From: Corynebacterium pelargi
Lineage (GTDB): Bacteria > Actinomycetota > Actinomycetes > Mycobacteriales > Mycobacteriaceae
DNA: 64,000 nt
Direction of reading: 5' to 3'
NCBI RefSeq assembly: GCF_014635485.1
Contig: NZ_BMCX01000001.1
Location: 124,001-188,000 of the forward strand
The position numbers and the translations under genes were made by a program. The notes under the pieces are model-generated. The model saw only the letters and a list, made by a program, of their open reading frames with translations, had not been told where the DNA came from and ran no database searches. Within the stretch, counting starts at the first letter, position 1. Every line of letters begins with the position of its first letter. Of this stretch, positions 9,101-20,165 are shown in pieces.

Positions 9101-10186
9101 ATGTTTGAAGGATTTCCATTAGACACGTTCCGTTCCCGCATCGAAGTGGCAAAGCAGGCGGCTGCAAAAGCTGGGTTGGACGGTGTCCTGATTACCCCAG
9201 GCCCGGACTTCGAGTACCTGCTGGATTCCAAAATGCACACCCACGAACGCTTCGCCGGTCTGGTGTTGGGCCAACGCGACTTTGTGTTCGCCCCAGGCGT
9301 CGACGTGGCCGATTTAAAGAACTCCGTGGCAGGAGCACTCGGCATTGAGATCCGTGGTTGGAATGACGGCGAAGATCCCTATAGCTTCATCCCGGCAGGC
9401 AAGCTCGCCGTCAGTGCAGCGATGACCGCCGATCACCTCCTGGAACTGCAGCGCCGCGGTGTCGAGGCAGTCAACGCCACCAAGGTGCTGGCAGAAGCTT
9501 TCGTGCAAAAAGACGAAGCGGAGATCCGCGAGCTCACGCGCGCCGCTCAAGCCATCGACGCGGTCCACCGCGAGGTTCCCCGGTTGCTGCGCGCCGGTAT
9601 CACTGAACGGCAGGTGGCCGATAAGCTGCGCGAGCTGATCCTTGAAGAGCACGTCGAGGTGGACTTCATCATCGTCGGTTCCGGACCACATGGTGCCGAT
9701 CCCCACCACGACTTTTCTGATCGCGTGATTGAAGAAGGCGACATCGTGGTGGTCGATATCGGCGGCACTTTGGATTCCGGCTACCACTCCGACTGCACCC
9801 GCAACTACGTGGTGGGTAAGCCCACGGCTGAACAGCAGGAAATCTACGATGTGCTCCAAAAAGCACAGGAAGCCGGCCTGGCATTTGCAAAGCCCGGTGT
9901 GCGTGCAGGCGAGGTAGACAAGGTGGTGCGAGACATCATCGAAGAAGCCGGCTATGGCGAGTACTTCATCCACCGCACCGGCCACGGCATTGGGCTTTCC
10001 TGCCATGAGGAGCCCTTCATCATCGCCGGTAATGACGTGGTGCTGCGCGAGGGCATGGCCTTTTCCATCGAACCGGGCGTGTACTTCCCTGGCCAATGGG
10101 GTGCTCGCGTTGAAGACATCGTCATCCTTGAAGCCGATGGGGCTCGCCCGATCAACCTCACTCCGCACGAGCTGCAACAGGTCTAA
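9101..10186 (+). CDS. M24-family aminopeptidase (Xaa-Pro peptidase type)
   Basis: 361-residue cytosolic metallopeptidase predicted to release N-terminal residues before proline or to cleave Xaa-Pro dipeptides. The N-terminal creatinase-like domain covers residues 1-130 and the pita-bread domain about 135-361. The five metal ligands are present: Asp219, Asp231 (SDCTRNY), His295 (TGHGIGL), Glu324 (SIEPGVY) and Glu338 (RVEDIV). The start at 9101 is chosen from the family N-terminus and from the -10 hexamer 7 nt upstream; an AAGGAG at 9080-9085 is too distant to serve as ribosome site. Followed by a strong bidirectional terminator shared with the POT transporter gene. Whether it is PepP- or PepQ-like is not settled by sequence. 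Confidence 0.9.
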   Translation: MFEGFPLDTFRSRIEVAKQAAAKAGLDGVLITPGPDFEYLLDSKMHTHERFAGLVLGQRDFVFAPGVDVADLKNSVAGALGIEIRGWNDGEDPYSFIPAGKLAVSAAMTADHLLELQRRGVEAVNATKVLAEAFVQKDEAEIRELTRAAQAIDAVHREVPRLLRAGITERQVADKLRELILEEHVEVDFIIVGSGPHGADPHHDFSDRVIEEGDIVVVDIGGTLDSGYHSDCTRNYVVGKPTAEQQEIYDVLQKAQEAGLAFAKPGVRAGEVDKVVRDIIEEAGYGEYFIHRTGHGIGLSCHEEPFIIAGNDVVLREGMAFSIEPGVYFPGQWGARVEDIVILEADGARPINLTPHELQQV

Positions 10187-10222
10187 GCGCTACTCCTGCT
10201 TCTTGTACGCAGGATTAAAAAG

Positions 10223-10290
10223 AAGGCAGACCCCTGCCCTACTCCCCTGAGCCATGCTCGTTGGGGACTAAGAAGCAAGGGGTCTGCCTT
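10223..10290. terminator. Bidirectional terminator between the M24 peptidase and POT transporter
   Basis: 13-bp perfect arms AAGGCAGACCCCT (10223-10235) and AGGGGTCTGCCTT (10278-10290) with A/T-rich flanks on both sides, placed between convergent genes. The 42-nt loop is long. Confidence 0.75.
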
Positions 10291-10313
10291 TATGTGAAGG
10301 CCTGAACAACCGC

Positions 10314-11807
10314 CTAGTGCACGTCGATAAACTTGCGATTGATCCAGCCGCGCATGAGGAACATGATAATGCCCACGCCAGCGGCACCAGCACAAAGCGC
10401 CAGGAAGTAAGCGCGCTCAGCTCCGGCATCGTTGGGGTCGTAGAACGCTGCCAAGGAACCAGACAGCGCGGTGCCAAGGCTCACGCTCAGCATCCACAAC
10501 GCGAACATACGCGTGGGGAAGGCTGCCGGGGCAAGGCGGGTGGCCATCGAGTTACCCACAGGGCTTAACAGCAACTCTGCCATGGTGAGCAAGAAGAGGA
10601 TCACTGCCAGCACCCAGAACGGCGTGGAGTTGGCCTCGCCACCTGCGAAGGGCAAGAAGATGAGCATGGTCAGACCCGATACCAGCAGCGCCAGGGCAAA
10701 CTTCACGCCGTAGGTGGGTTGCTTATTACCGAGCTTGGTCCACATCGAGGCGAAGACGCCGGCGAAAATGATGATGAACAGCGGGTTGATGGACTGCACC
10801 ATGCCTGGGGGTACTTCCCAGCCAAAGAGGTTACGGTTCAGGCGCTGGTCGGAGTAGACGGCGAGCACTGTGAATTGCTGCTGGAAGATGGAGAAGAACA
10901 AGACGCCAGCAAGGAACATCGGGATAAAACCAATGAGCCTGGAGCGCTCGTCTGCGGTGACGAGATCGGAGCGATACATCTCAACCCACAGACCCACGGC
11001 GATGATCAAAGCGATCAAGGCGGTGATGTTTGAAAGCTGATTGATGTGCAGCACGCCGGTGACAAAGAGCATGACAAAGCCAACGATGACCACGGCTGCG
11101 CCGATGAATACCGGGAGGTACTTGCTCTTGGGAAGCGGGTTTGCAACCTCGTGTCCGGCATCTTTAATGGTTTGCTTACGCATGGTGATGTACTGGAACA
11201 AGCCGATGGCCATCATGATGGCCGCAGCACCAAAGCCCCAGTGGAAGCCCTTCCAGCCCCACAGTGCGTTGGTGATCAGCGGGCCGAGCAGACCGCCGAT
11301 ATTCACACCCATGTAGTAGATGGAGAAGCCACCGTCACGGCGAGGATCATCGCGATCATAGAGCTGGCCGAGCACCACCTGTGAGGTGGTCTTGAGTCCA
11401 CCAGAACCGACGGCAATACAGACCAGGCCGATTGCCACGCCGACGAAGCCAGGCAGGATGGCGAGGCTGATGTGGCCGCACATGACCAAGATGGCGGAAT
11501 AGAACAGCGTTCGTTCTGCGGAGAGGATGCGGTCTGCTACCCAGGCGCCGGCCACACTAGTAAGGTAGACCAAACCACCATAAGCGCCGACGATGGATAG
11601 TGCCGTAGATTCCCGCATTCCCAGGCCGCCATCGGCAACTGAGTAGTACAGGTAATACGCCAAGAGCGCTTGGAGGCCGTAGAAGCTGAAACGCTCCCAC
11701 ATCTCAACGCCGGATAGATTGGCTAGTCCCCAAGGATGACCGAAAAACTGGCGCTCACCGGCAGAATGTTCTGCCGCTGTGTCAGATTCATGTGTTTCGG
11801 AGCGCAC
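10314..11807 (-). CDS. Proton-coupled oligopeptide transporter (POT/PTR2 family)
   Basis: 497-residue inner-membrane importer of di- and tripeptides driven by protons. The N-terminal helix carries the ExxER proton-coupling motif (Glu35, Glu38, Arg39 in VEMWERF), and the hydrophobic profile suggests about 14 membrane spans, the bacterial POT number. The first 20 residues are acidic and polar. GTG start at 11807 with AGGGAG about 8 nt upstream. The promoter has an extended -10. Monocistronic: a bidirectional terminator follows. It is convergent with an M24 peptidase of Xaa-Pro type, which could degrade the imported peptides; this functional link is inference only. Confidence 0.93.
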   Translation of the reverse strand: MRSETHESDTAAEHSAGERQFFGHPWGLANLSGVEMWERFSFYGLQALLAYYLYYSVADGGLGMRESTALSIVGAYGGLVYLTSVAGAWVADRILSAERTLFYSAILVMCGHISLAILPGFVGVAIGLVCIAVGSGGLKTTSQVVLGQLYDRDDPRRDGGFSIYYMGVNIGGLLGPLITNALWGWKGFHWGFGAAAIMMAIGLFQYITMRKQTIKDAGHEVANPLPKSKYLPVFIGAAVVIVGFVMLFVTGVLHINQLSNITALIALIIAVGLWVEMYRSDLVTADERSRLIGFIPMFLAGVLFFSIFQQQFTVLAVYSDQRLNRNLFGWEVPPGMVQSINPLFIIIFAGVFASMWTKLGNKQPTYGVKFALALLVSGLTMLIFLPFAGGEANSTPFWVLAVILFLLTMAELLLSPVGNSMATRLAPAAFPTRMFALWMLSVSLGTALSGSLAAFYDPNDAGAERAYFLALCAGAAGVGIIMFLMRGWINRKFIDVH

Positions 11808-11844
11808 AAGAAACTCCCTTGTTGTGTGTTCGTGCAGATGAACG

Positions 11845-11853
11845 GACTATAAC
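11845..11853 (-). promoter_or_regulatory. Extended -10 (TGTTATAGT) of the POT transporter gene
   Basis: TGn followed by TATAGT on the minus strand, about 38 nt before the start codon. No -35 is apparent, which fits an extended -10 promoter. Confidence 0.6.
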
Positions 11854-11900
11854 ACCCGCTTCGCAGCGCACACGATTTAGCCCTCCTATGCCTTGGGGTT

Positions 11901-11925
11901 GGCACCTCCTCATCCGGCAGGTGCC
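11901..11925 (-). terminator. Hairpin after the ABC-F gene
   Basis: 7-bp arms GGCACCT (11901-11907) and AGGTGCC (11919-11925), about 7 nt past the ABC-F stop. There is no T-run behind it, so its strength as a terminator is doubtful. Confidence 0.4.
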
Positions 11926-11931
11926 CTGGGT

Positions 11932-13563
11932 TTAGGCGAGCTCAACGATCTCCATGTACTCGTCGTTCCACAAGTCCTCATCGCCGTCAGGGAGCACAAT
12001 GACCCGTTCTGGTTCCAGGGCGCGCACAGCTCCTGGGTCGTGGGTAACGAGCACCACTGCCCCTTCATAGCTTCGGAGCGCATCGAGTACTTGTTCTCGC
12101 GAGACTGGATCGAGGTTATTGGTCGGCTCATCAAGCAGCAGCACATTGGCGCGAGAAGACACCAGTGCGGCGAGTGCTAGACGAGTTTTTTCACCACCGG
12201 ACAGCGTGCCTGCGGGCTGGTCGAGCTGTTCTCCAGAGAACATAAAGGCGCCAAGGAGGCCTCGCAGGTCTTGCTCCCCTGCTTCTGGGCAGGCCTCGAT
12301 GGTGTTTTGCCATACCGATTTTTGGGGATCGATGGTGTCGTGTTCCTGAGCGAAGTAGCCAATTTTGAGCCCGTGGCCGGTGACGATGCCGCCTTCGCCA
12401 TCGGTGCGTTCTACTCCGGCGAGCAATTTCAGCAGCGTGGTCTTACCGGCGCCATTGAATCCGAGCACGACCACCCTGGATCCTTTATCAATGGCTAGAT
12501 CCACGCCAGCGAACACTTCGAGGGAACCATACATTTTGGTCAGCCCCTTGGCGTGCAGCGGCGTTTTACCGCAGGGTGCCGGTGTGGGGAATTTGATATG
12601 TGCCACGCGGTCTTGTTGTCGCACCTCGTCCAATGAGCCCATCATGCGCTCAGCACGAGCCAGCATCTGCTTGGCTGCAGCCGCCTTGGTGGCCTTGGCT
12701 CCCAGGCGCGCGGCTTGATCTTTGAGCGCCGCAGCCTTCTTCTCGGCATTAGCGCGCTCGCGCCTACGACGCGCCTCATCGGTAGCGCGGGCGTCTTTGT
12801 ACTTGGCAAAGCTCATGTTGTACACATCAGCCTCGGCACGCACGGCGTCAAGGAACCACACCTTATTGCACACTGCATCGAGAAGTTCCACGTCGTGCGA
12901 GATCATGATCAGGCCACCTTCATGCTTAGTAAGAAAGTGACGCAACCAGGTGATCGAATCGGCATCAAGGTGGTTCGTTGGCTCGTCGAGAAGCAAGGTA
13001 ACCTGCGACTTTCCCGAACCTGCGCTGGCGGCAAAAAGGATCTGGGCCAATTCCACGCGGCGACGCTGACCACCAGAAAGGGTGCTGAGTTTCTGGTCGA
13101 GGATTCGGGCGGGTAAGCCTAAGTTGTCGCAGATACGCGCAGCCTCCGAAGAAGCCTCATAGCCGCCGAGGGCGTGGTAGCGCTCCTCTAAGCGTGAGTA
13201 CTTTCGAATAGCCGCGTCGCGCTTACTCGGCTGCTCGGTGGTCTCCATGATCTCTTGCTGGCGTTCCATGGATTGCACGATCTGATCCAGGCCACGGGCA
13301 GATAACACCCTGTCGCGGGCGGTCTGCTCGATATTGCCTTCCCTGGAATCCTGCGGCAGATAGCCGATCTCACCACTTCGGACCACTGTGCCGGCATAGG
13401 GTTCAGTCTCGCCGGAAAGGATACGCATCGTGGTGGTTTTGCCAGCACCGTTGCGCCCGACAAGGCCGATGCGATCCCCGGGCTGTACCCGAAGATGTTG
13501 GCCGGGTGCATGCAGCAAGGTTCGAGCGCCTACGCGCACTTCCAGATCATTGGTGACAATCAC
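11932..13563 (-). CDS. ABC-F family ATPase (ribosome-associated type)
   Basis: 543 residues with two ATP-binding domains in one chain and no membrane segment, the ABC-F layout; such proteins act on ribosomes rather than transport. Domain 1 has Walker A GRNGAGKT (residues 36-43), an LSGGQ signature and the LDEPTNHLD Walker B. Domain 2 repeats GFNGAGKT, LSGGE and LDEPTNNLD. The region between them, residues about 240-300, is a basic, Lys/Arg/Ala-rich coiled linker. GTG at 13563 is chosen because it yields the conserved N-terminus MIVTNDLEVRVGART and has TAGGCT 8 nt upstream; a longer ORF reaches 13647 but crosses the suf terminator. Which ABC-F subtype (housekeeping or antibiotic-protective) cannot be decided here. 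Confidence 0.92.
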   Translation of the reverse strand: MIVTNDLEVRVGARTLLHAPGQHLRVQPGDRIGLVGRNGAGKTTTMRILSGETEPYAGTVVRSGEIGYLPQDSREGNIEQTARDRVLSARGLDQIVQSMERQQEIMETTEQPSKRDAAIRKYSRLEERYHALGGYEASSEAARICDNLGLPARILDQKLSTLSGGQRRRVELAQILFAASAGSGKSQVTLLLDEPTNHLDADSITWLRHFLTKHEGGLIMISHDVELLDAVCNKVWFLDAVRAEADVYNMSFAKYKDARATDEARRRRERANAEKKAAALKDQAARLGAKATKAAAAKQMLARAERMMGSLDEVRQQDRVAHIKFPTPAPCGKTPLHAKGLTKMYGSLEVFAGVDLAIDKGSRVVVLGFNGAGKTTLLKLLAGVERTDGEGGIVTGHGLKIGYFAQEHDTIDPQKSVWQNTIEACPEAGEQDLRGLLGAFMFSGEQLDQPAGTLSGGEKTRLALAALVSSRANVLLLDEPTNNLDPVSREQVLDALRSYEGAVVLVTHDPGAVRALEPERVIVLPDGDEDLWNDEYMEIVELA

Positions 13564-13571
13564 GAGGCAAG

Positions 13572-13577
13572 AGCCTA
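13572..13577 (-). promoter_or_regulatory. -10 element (TAGGCT) of the ABC-F gene
   Basis: TAGGCT on the minus strand ends 8 nt before the GTG at 13563, consistent with a leaderless transcript. Confidence 0.5.
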
Positions 13578-13630
13578 TCAGGCTGCCAAAATTCGCAGTT
13601 TCACCAGGTACAGTGGCCGTCGCAAAGCAA

Positions 13631-13663
13631 AAAGCGCCATCACACACAATGCGATGGCGCTTT
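13631..13663 (-). terminator. Terminator of the suf operon
   Basis: 11-bp arms AAAGCGCCATC (13631-13641) and GATGGCGCTTT (13653-13663). On the minus strand the stem runs into GCGCTTTTTGC, 15 nt after the sufT stop. Confidence 0.85.
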
Positions 13664-13677
13664 TTTGGGGAAATGAA

Positions 13678-14055
13678 CTAGACCGAGAATCCCAGGGCTC
13701 GAAGCTGCTCGCGGCCTTCCTCGGTAATCATGTGCGGACCCCACGGTGGCATCCACACCCAATTCAAGGTCAGCGACTCTGCTACCCCATTGCCAACCAC
13801 TGCCTGTTGGGCTTGGTCTTCCAACACGTCAGTCAGCGGACAAGCAGGAGACGTTAGCGTCATATTCACATGAGCCTGCGTCTCGTTTTCCATCCAGATG
13901 TCGTAGACCAAACCGAGATCGACCACGTTAATTCCGAGCTCCGGGTCAATCACATCACGGAGGTACTCTTCGACGTCTGCCGCCTTCGCCAAATCGGCTT
14001 CGGACTGTTCAGGCCGTTGAGGCTCTTTGTTTTCTTGTACGTTGTCTTCGCTCAC
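13678..14055 (-). CDS. sufT: SufT-like DUF59/MIP18 iron-sulfur assembly factor
   Basis: 125 residues. After an acidic, polar N-terminal extension of about 25 residues comes a DUF59 domain (residues about 28-125) with the signature VIDPELGINVVDLGLVYDI and the conserved Cys in TSPACPLTD. Members help deliver clusters to target proteins. GTG start at 14055, only one base after the sufU stop, so it is translationally coupled at the end of the sufRBDCSUT operon. A terminator follows directly. Confidence 0.92.
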   Translation of the reverse strand: MSEDNVQENKEPQRPEQSEADLAKAADVEEYLRDVIDPELGINVVDLGLVYDIWMENETQAHVNMTLTSPACPLTDVLEDQAQQAVVGNGVAESLTLNWVWMPPWGPHMITEEGREQLRALGFSV

Positions 14056-14056
14056 G

Positions 14057-14509
14057 TTATTGCTCCTGTGCTTCTAATGCCTCAGATGTTGCTGCTTGAA
14101 AGGCCTTCCAGCCAAGCAGGGCGCACTTCACACGCGCCGGGTATTTAGCCACACCGGAAAACGCGATGCCATCGCCGATGAGCTCGTCATCACCTTCCAG
14201 CTTGCCGCGGGAGGTAATCATCTTTTCAAACTCAGCGAGCTTTTCCATCGCTGTGGCAACGGGTTGCCCGACGATCTCTTCAGCCATCACCGAGGTCGAC
14301 GCCTGAGAAATCGAGCACCCTTCAGCGTCATAGGACACATCTTCCACCGTCTGACCATCCTCGGAGAGATGCACGCGCAGGGTGATCTCGTCGCCGCAGG
14401 AAGGATTGACGTGGTGAACTTCTGCACCATAGTTATCCCGCAGCCCTGCATGATGCGGGTTTTTATAGTGATCCAGGATCACTTCCTGGTACATCGACTC
14501 AAGGTTCAT
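14057..14509 (-). CDS. sufU: SufU, zinc-dependent sulfur transfer partner of SufS
   Basis: 150-residue IscU-like fold. The three cysteines and one aspartate that hold zinc in SufU are visible: Cys38 and Asp40 in PSCGDE, Cys65 in GCSIS, and Cys129 in VKCALLGW. The segment of about 18-20 residues before the last Cys (residues about 100-118) is the insertion that marks SufU rather than IscU. In Gram-positive systems it accepts persulfide from SufS. Start codon ATG at 14509, three nt after sufS. Confidence 0.96.
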   Translation of the reverse strand: MNLESMYQEVILDHYKNPHHAGLRDNYGAEVHHVNPSCGDEITLRVHLSEDGQTVEDVSYDAEGCSISQASTSVMAEEIVGQPVATAMEKLAEFEKMITSRGKLEGDDELIGDGIAFSGVAKYPARVKCALLGWKAFQAATSEALEAQEQ

Positions 14510-14512
14510 GAT

Positions 14513-16539
<2,027 letters not shown>

Positions 16540-16581
16540 GCGTATCGTTTTTCTTTCAGCTTTGTTGGGGATGCGTTGGGG

Positions 16582-17766
16582 TTAGCGCGTTTTGGCTTTG
16601 AGGGTGTCGAGTTCTTCTGCCACTCGTCGCTCAAGCTCCTCGCGGATATCAGCAACGGGGATGCGTCCAATGACCTCGGAGAAGAAGCCGCGAACGATCA
16701 ACCGGCGTGCTTCTTCTGCGGGAATGCCGCGGGAACGCAGGTAGAACTCTTGCTCATCGTCAAAGCGACCCACGGTGGCAGCGTGACCGGCGCCGGCGAT
16801 CTCGCCGGTTTCGATCTCCAGGTTCGGCACCGCGTCGGCTCGTGCACCTTCGGTGAGCACGAGGTTGCGGTTGGCCTCGTAGGTGTCGGTGCCTTGTGCG
16901 TTGGCGCGAATGAGTACATCCCCAACCCAGGCGGTTCGTGCCTCTGGCTTATCGGAGGCCTTATCGGCCTGGAGTGCACCCTTGTACAGCACGTTGGAGC
17001 GGCAGTTGGGCACTGCGTGGTCTACCAGGAGGCGCTGCTCGAAGAACTGTCCGTCATCAGCGAAGTACACGCCGAGCATCTCGGCATCGCCGCCGGGGGC
17101 GCTAAAGCGCACGCGGGGCACGATGCGGACGATCTCGCCGCCGAATACGGCCACGTTGTGGCGCAGGGTGGCGTCGCGGCCAAGCACTGCTGCCTGACCG
17201 GAAAGGTGTACTGCGTCGTCATCCCAGGAGGCATCTACGATCACGGTGAGTTTGGCGTTATCGCCAATGATGAACTCAACGTTATCGGCGTGAGTGCCAG
17301 AGCCGGTGTAGCGAAGATCCACCACTGCTTCTGCACCTTCGGCTACATCGATCACCAGGTGGCCAAAGCTGGTAACGCCTTCGCCTTTGCCCTGCACGTG
17401 CACGGTCACTGGCTCGGTGTTGAGAGAATCCTTCTCGAAGTGCACATAGCGTGCCTTTTCTGCGGAGCTAAATGCTTGGGCACCTACGCGGTCCACGGCG
17501 CCACCGGTGCGGCGCAGGCGCTCGTCTTGAGGCTCGAGCACGGCAGTTTCTACACCCTGAGCACCCTCGGGCACGGTGATTTCAACGTTCGGGACTACGC
17601 CTTCGGCGAATTCACCATTGTGGAGCCCACGGAGGCGACGAAGCGGCACGAATTGCCACACTTCATCCTTGCCATGAGGCACGTCGAAGTCTGCAACATC
17701 AAAGGAGGTGAACAGGTCGCCCTTGTTGTTGTGGACGGTTGCGTTTTTTACAGTTGCATCGGCCAT
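16582..17766 (-). CDS. sufD: SufD scaffold subunit
   Basis: 394 residues, a beta-helical scaffold protein pairing with SufB. The C-terminal region has the family motif LVDHAVPNCRSNVLYKGAL with the conserved His, and the C-terminal helices end in SEVIGRIPVADIREEL. The gene starts 5 nt after sufB ends and is followed by a 42-nt gap before sufC. Confidence 0.95.
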   Translation of the reverse strand: MADATVKNATVHNNKGDLFTSFDVADFDVPHGKDEVWQFVPLRRLRGLHNGEFAEGVVPNVEITVPEGAQGVETAVLEPQDERLRRTGGAVDRVGAQAFSSAEKARYVHFEKDSLNTEPVTVHVQGKGEGVTSFGHLVIDVAEGAEAVVDLRYTGSGTHADNVEFIIGDNAKLTVIVDASWDDDAVHLSGQAAVLGRDATLRHNVAVFGGEIVRIVPRVRFSAPGGDAEMLGVYFADDGQFFEQRLLVDHAVPNCRSNVLYKGALQADKASDKPEARTAWVGDVLIRANAQGTDTYEANRNLVLTEGARADAVPNLEIETGEIAGAGHAATVGRFDDEQEFYLRSRGIPAEEARRLIVRGFFSEVIGRIPVADIREELERRVAEELDTLKAKTR

Positions 17767-17771
17767 GTGGA

Positions 17772-19205
17772 TTAACCCACCGATCCTTCCATCTGCAGTT
17801 CGATCAAGCGGTTGAGCTCCAAGGCGTATTCCATTGGCAGCTCCTTGGCAATGGGCTCGACAAAGCCGCGAACGATCATGGCCATTGCCTCGTCCTCGGC
17901 GATGCCACGGGACATGAGGTAGAACAATTGCTCCTCAGATACCTGCGACACGGTGGCCTCGTGGCCAAGTGAGACGTGATCGTTACGGATGTCGTTATAG
18001 GGGTAGGTATCCGAACGCGAGATGTTGTCTACCAACAGTGCGTCACATTCCACGTTTGAGGTGGAGTGGTGTGCGTTGGCGTTGATGCGCACCAGGCCAC
18101 GGTAGGCTGCGCGCCCGCCGCCACGGGCCACGGACTTCGACACGATATTGGAGGAAGTGTGTGGTGCCATGTGGGTCATCTTCGCGCCGGTGTCTTGGAA
18201 TTGGCCTTCGCCGGCGAAGGCGACGGAGAGCACTTCACCTTTGGCATAAGGGCCGGTCATCCACACAGCCGGGTACTTCATGGTGACCTTGGAGCCAATG
18301 TTGCCGTCCACCCATTCCATGGTGGCGCCCTCTTCGCACTTGGTGCGCTTGGTCACGAGGTTGTAGACGTTATTGGACCAGTTCTGGATGGTGGTGTAGC
18401 GGCAACGGCCACCCTTTTTCACGATGATTTCCACCACGGCGGAGTGCAGCGAATCCGACTTATAAATCGGCGCGGTGCAGCCTTCCACGTAGTGCACATA
18501 GGCGTCTTCATCCACGATGATCAGCGTGCGCTCAAACTGGCCCATGTTCTCGGTGTTGATGCGGAAGTAGGCCTGGAGCGGGATCTCTACGTGCACGCCC
18601 TTGGGCACATAAATAAAGGAACCACCCGACCACACTGCGGAGTTCAGCGCGGAGAATTTATTGTCGCCCGCAGGAATCACGGTGCCGAAGTACTCCTTGA
18701 AGAGTTCTTCGTGCTCGCGCAGGGCGGTGTCGGTATCAACGAAGATCACGCCCTGGCTTTCGAGGTCCTCACGGATCTGGTGGTAGACCACCTCGGACTC
18801 GTACTGCGCGGCTACACCGGCAACAAGCCGCTGCTTTTCGGCCTCGGGGATACCGAGTTTGTCGTAGGTGTTTTTAATGTCCTCGGGCAGATCCTCCCAG
18901 GTGGTGGCCTGTTGCTCGGTGGAACGCACGAAGTACTTAATGTTGTCGAAGTCAATATCCGACAAATCGGCACCCCAGGTGGGAAGCGGCTTCTTATCAA
19001 AGATGCGCAATGCCTTGAGGCGCTGTTCAAGCATCCATTCGGGCTCATTCTTCTTTGCAGAAATATCCCGAACGACGTCTTCGTTCAAACCGCGGCGTGC
19101 CGAGGCACCGGCGGCGTCTGAGTCATGCCAGCCGTAGTTGTATGGGCCGATGGACTCGATGATCTCGTCGTCGGTCTGCGGTGCATGTGACGTCGCTTGA
19201 GTCAT
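17772..19205 (-). CDS. sufB: SufB scaffold subunit
   Basis: 477 residues, the central scaffold on which the [4Fe-4S] cluster is built. The ATG at 19205 is favoured by an AAAGGAG site 6 nt upstream and gives the usual length; a longer frame runs to 19277 inside sufR. Key parts: the RSxxC-type region (here [21 protein letters not shown]), and the C-terminal [19 protein letters not shown] with the conserved Cys. The start overlaps the sufR stop as ATGA. Confidence 0.96.
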   Translation of the reverse strand: MTQATSHAPQTDDEIIESIGPYNYGWHDSDAAGASARRGLNEDVVRDISAKKNEPEWMLEQRLKALRIFDKKPLPTWGADLSDIDFDNIKYFVRSTEQQATTWEDLPEDIKNTYDKLGIPEAEKQRLVAGVAAQYESEVVYHQIREDLESQGVIFVDTDTALREHEELFKEYFGTVIPAGDNKFSALNSAVWSGGSFIYVPKGVHVEIPLQAYFRINTENMGQFERTLIIVDEDAYVHYVEGCTAPIYKSDSLHSAVVEIIVKKGGRCRYTTIQNWSNNVYNLVTKRTKCEEGATMEWVDGNIGSKVTMKYPAVWMTGPYAKGEVLSVAFAGEGQFQDTGAKMTHMAPHTSSNIVSKSVARGGGRAAYRGLVRINANAHHSTSNVECDALLVDNISRSDTYPYNDIRNDHVSLGHEATVSQVSEEQLFYLMSRGIAEDEAMAMIVRGFVEPIAKELPMEYALELNRLIELQMEGSVG

Positions 19206-19921
19206 GAACCGCTCCTTTCTGTGGGGTGATGATCGTGGGTGTTTACTATCGGGGTGATTGGAATATTGGTTGTACACAAGTCGTGGCCATCGGCGATTGA
19301 AGCCAACGGTTGCACATGATGGCCCAATAGGGCGGCAATGGCTTCGTGCTCGGCCTCGCAGAGCTCCGGAAACTGCGCAGCTACCCCTGAGATAGGACAG
19401 TGATGCTGGCAGATTTGCACGCTATGTCCAGCATTACTCAATGTGGCTTCGTGCCCATGGCGGCTGAGCGCCTCGACGAGCTTTTCGGCAATCTGCTCAA
19501 TTGCAGATTCCCCTGCTGTTTCAGGCTTTTCGACGCCAGCGAGCAGCTCTTCAGCGCGTTTGCGGGCAAAGGCGCGCACAGCGGCTTCCCCACCAGTTTC
19601 CTTCAAGGTTTGCAATGCTTGAAAGGCCAATTCGTCATATCCATGACCAAATTGAGCACGCCCCTGATCGGTGAGACGGAAGGCCTTGGCTGGCCTGCCG
19701 CGGCCTTTGTGTGCGCTTCCGCGAGGCGGAGCAACTTCTGCAAGGCCATCTTCGATCAGGGCGTCAATATGGCGACGAATACCCGTTGGCGTGAGCTCAA
19801 GCGTGGCCGCGATTGTCGAGGCGCTCACGGGTGCATCTTTGAGCATCACGCTCATGATCTGGCGCCGCGTCTCGCCTTCAACGCTTCGCGTTTCTTTCAG
19901 GCTCTCACTTGACTTCGCCAT
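19202..19921 (-). CDS. sufR: SufR, iron-sulfur-sensing repressor of the suf operon
   Basis: 239-residue DeoR/ArsR-like regulator. The winged helix-turn-helix occupies residues about 20-85, with [24 protein letters not shown]. Three cysteines near the C-terminus, Cys171, Cys175 and Cys188 (CQHHC, then a Cys 13 residues on), are placed to hold an iron-sulfur cluster, as in the SufR family where loss of cluster derepresses suf. Start at 19921 follows AAGGAGG. First gene of the operon and divergent from mptB, so it most likely represses its own promoter through the inverted repeat at 19958-19978. Confidence 0.93.
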   Translation of the reverse strand: MAKSSESLKETRSVEGETRRQIMSVMLKDAPVSASTIAATLELTPTGIRRHIDALIEDGLAEVAPPRGSAHKGRGRPAKAFRLTDQGRAQFGHGYDELAFQALQTLKETGGEAAVRAFARKRAEELLAGVEKPETAGESAIEQIAEKLVEALSRHGHEATLSNAGHSVQICQHHCPISGVAAQFPELCEAEHEAIAALLGHHVQPLASIADGHDLCTTNIPITPIVNTHDHHPTERSGS

Positions 19922-19957
19922 TGGGCATTCACCTCCTTGGTGCTTTTGACTCACGAC

Positions 19958-19978
19958 GGTGCAATTCCTGCGTGCACC
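19958..19978. promoter_or_regulatory. Candidate SufR operator
   Basis: Perfect 6-bp inverted repeat GGTGCA-N9-TGCACC, centred about 47 nt before sufR and just downstream of the predicted start of transcription. It is the only clear dyad in the sufR/mptB gap. Assignment to SufR rests on position. Confidence 0.5.
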
Positions 19979-19986
19979 TTTTAGCA

Positions 19987-20016
19987 ACACTAATATGTCG
20001 CTATTTCTTCCGCCAA
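19987..20016 (-). promoter_or_regulatory. suf operon promoter
   Basis: On the minus strand, TTGGCG (20016-20011), an 18-nt spacer and TAGTGT (19992-19987). Transcription would begin near 19980, at the edge of the inverted repeat. Confidence 0.5.
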
Positions 20017-20152
20017 CAGCAACACGCCCGAGCTGCAACAACAAACTTGCAGGTTAGGGTGCCCTTATTCGATTTTGCGTCGAAAATCCACGATCACCTT
20101 GTGCGCCTTGCAGCTTCGCGTCATCGCCCGCTAAAGGCGATGCGGGATTCGC

Positions 20153-20158
20153 TAATAT
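20153..20158 (+). promoter_or_regulatory. -10 element (TAATAT) of mptB
   Basis: TAATAT ends 7 nt before the GTG at 20166. It overlaps an in-frame ATG at 20157, which therefore could not be on a transcript made from this promoter. Confidence 0.6.
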
Positions 20159-20165
20159 GAGCCTC

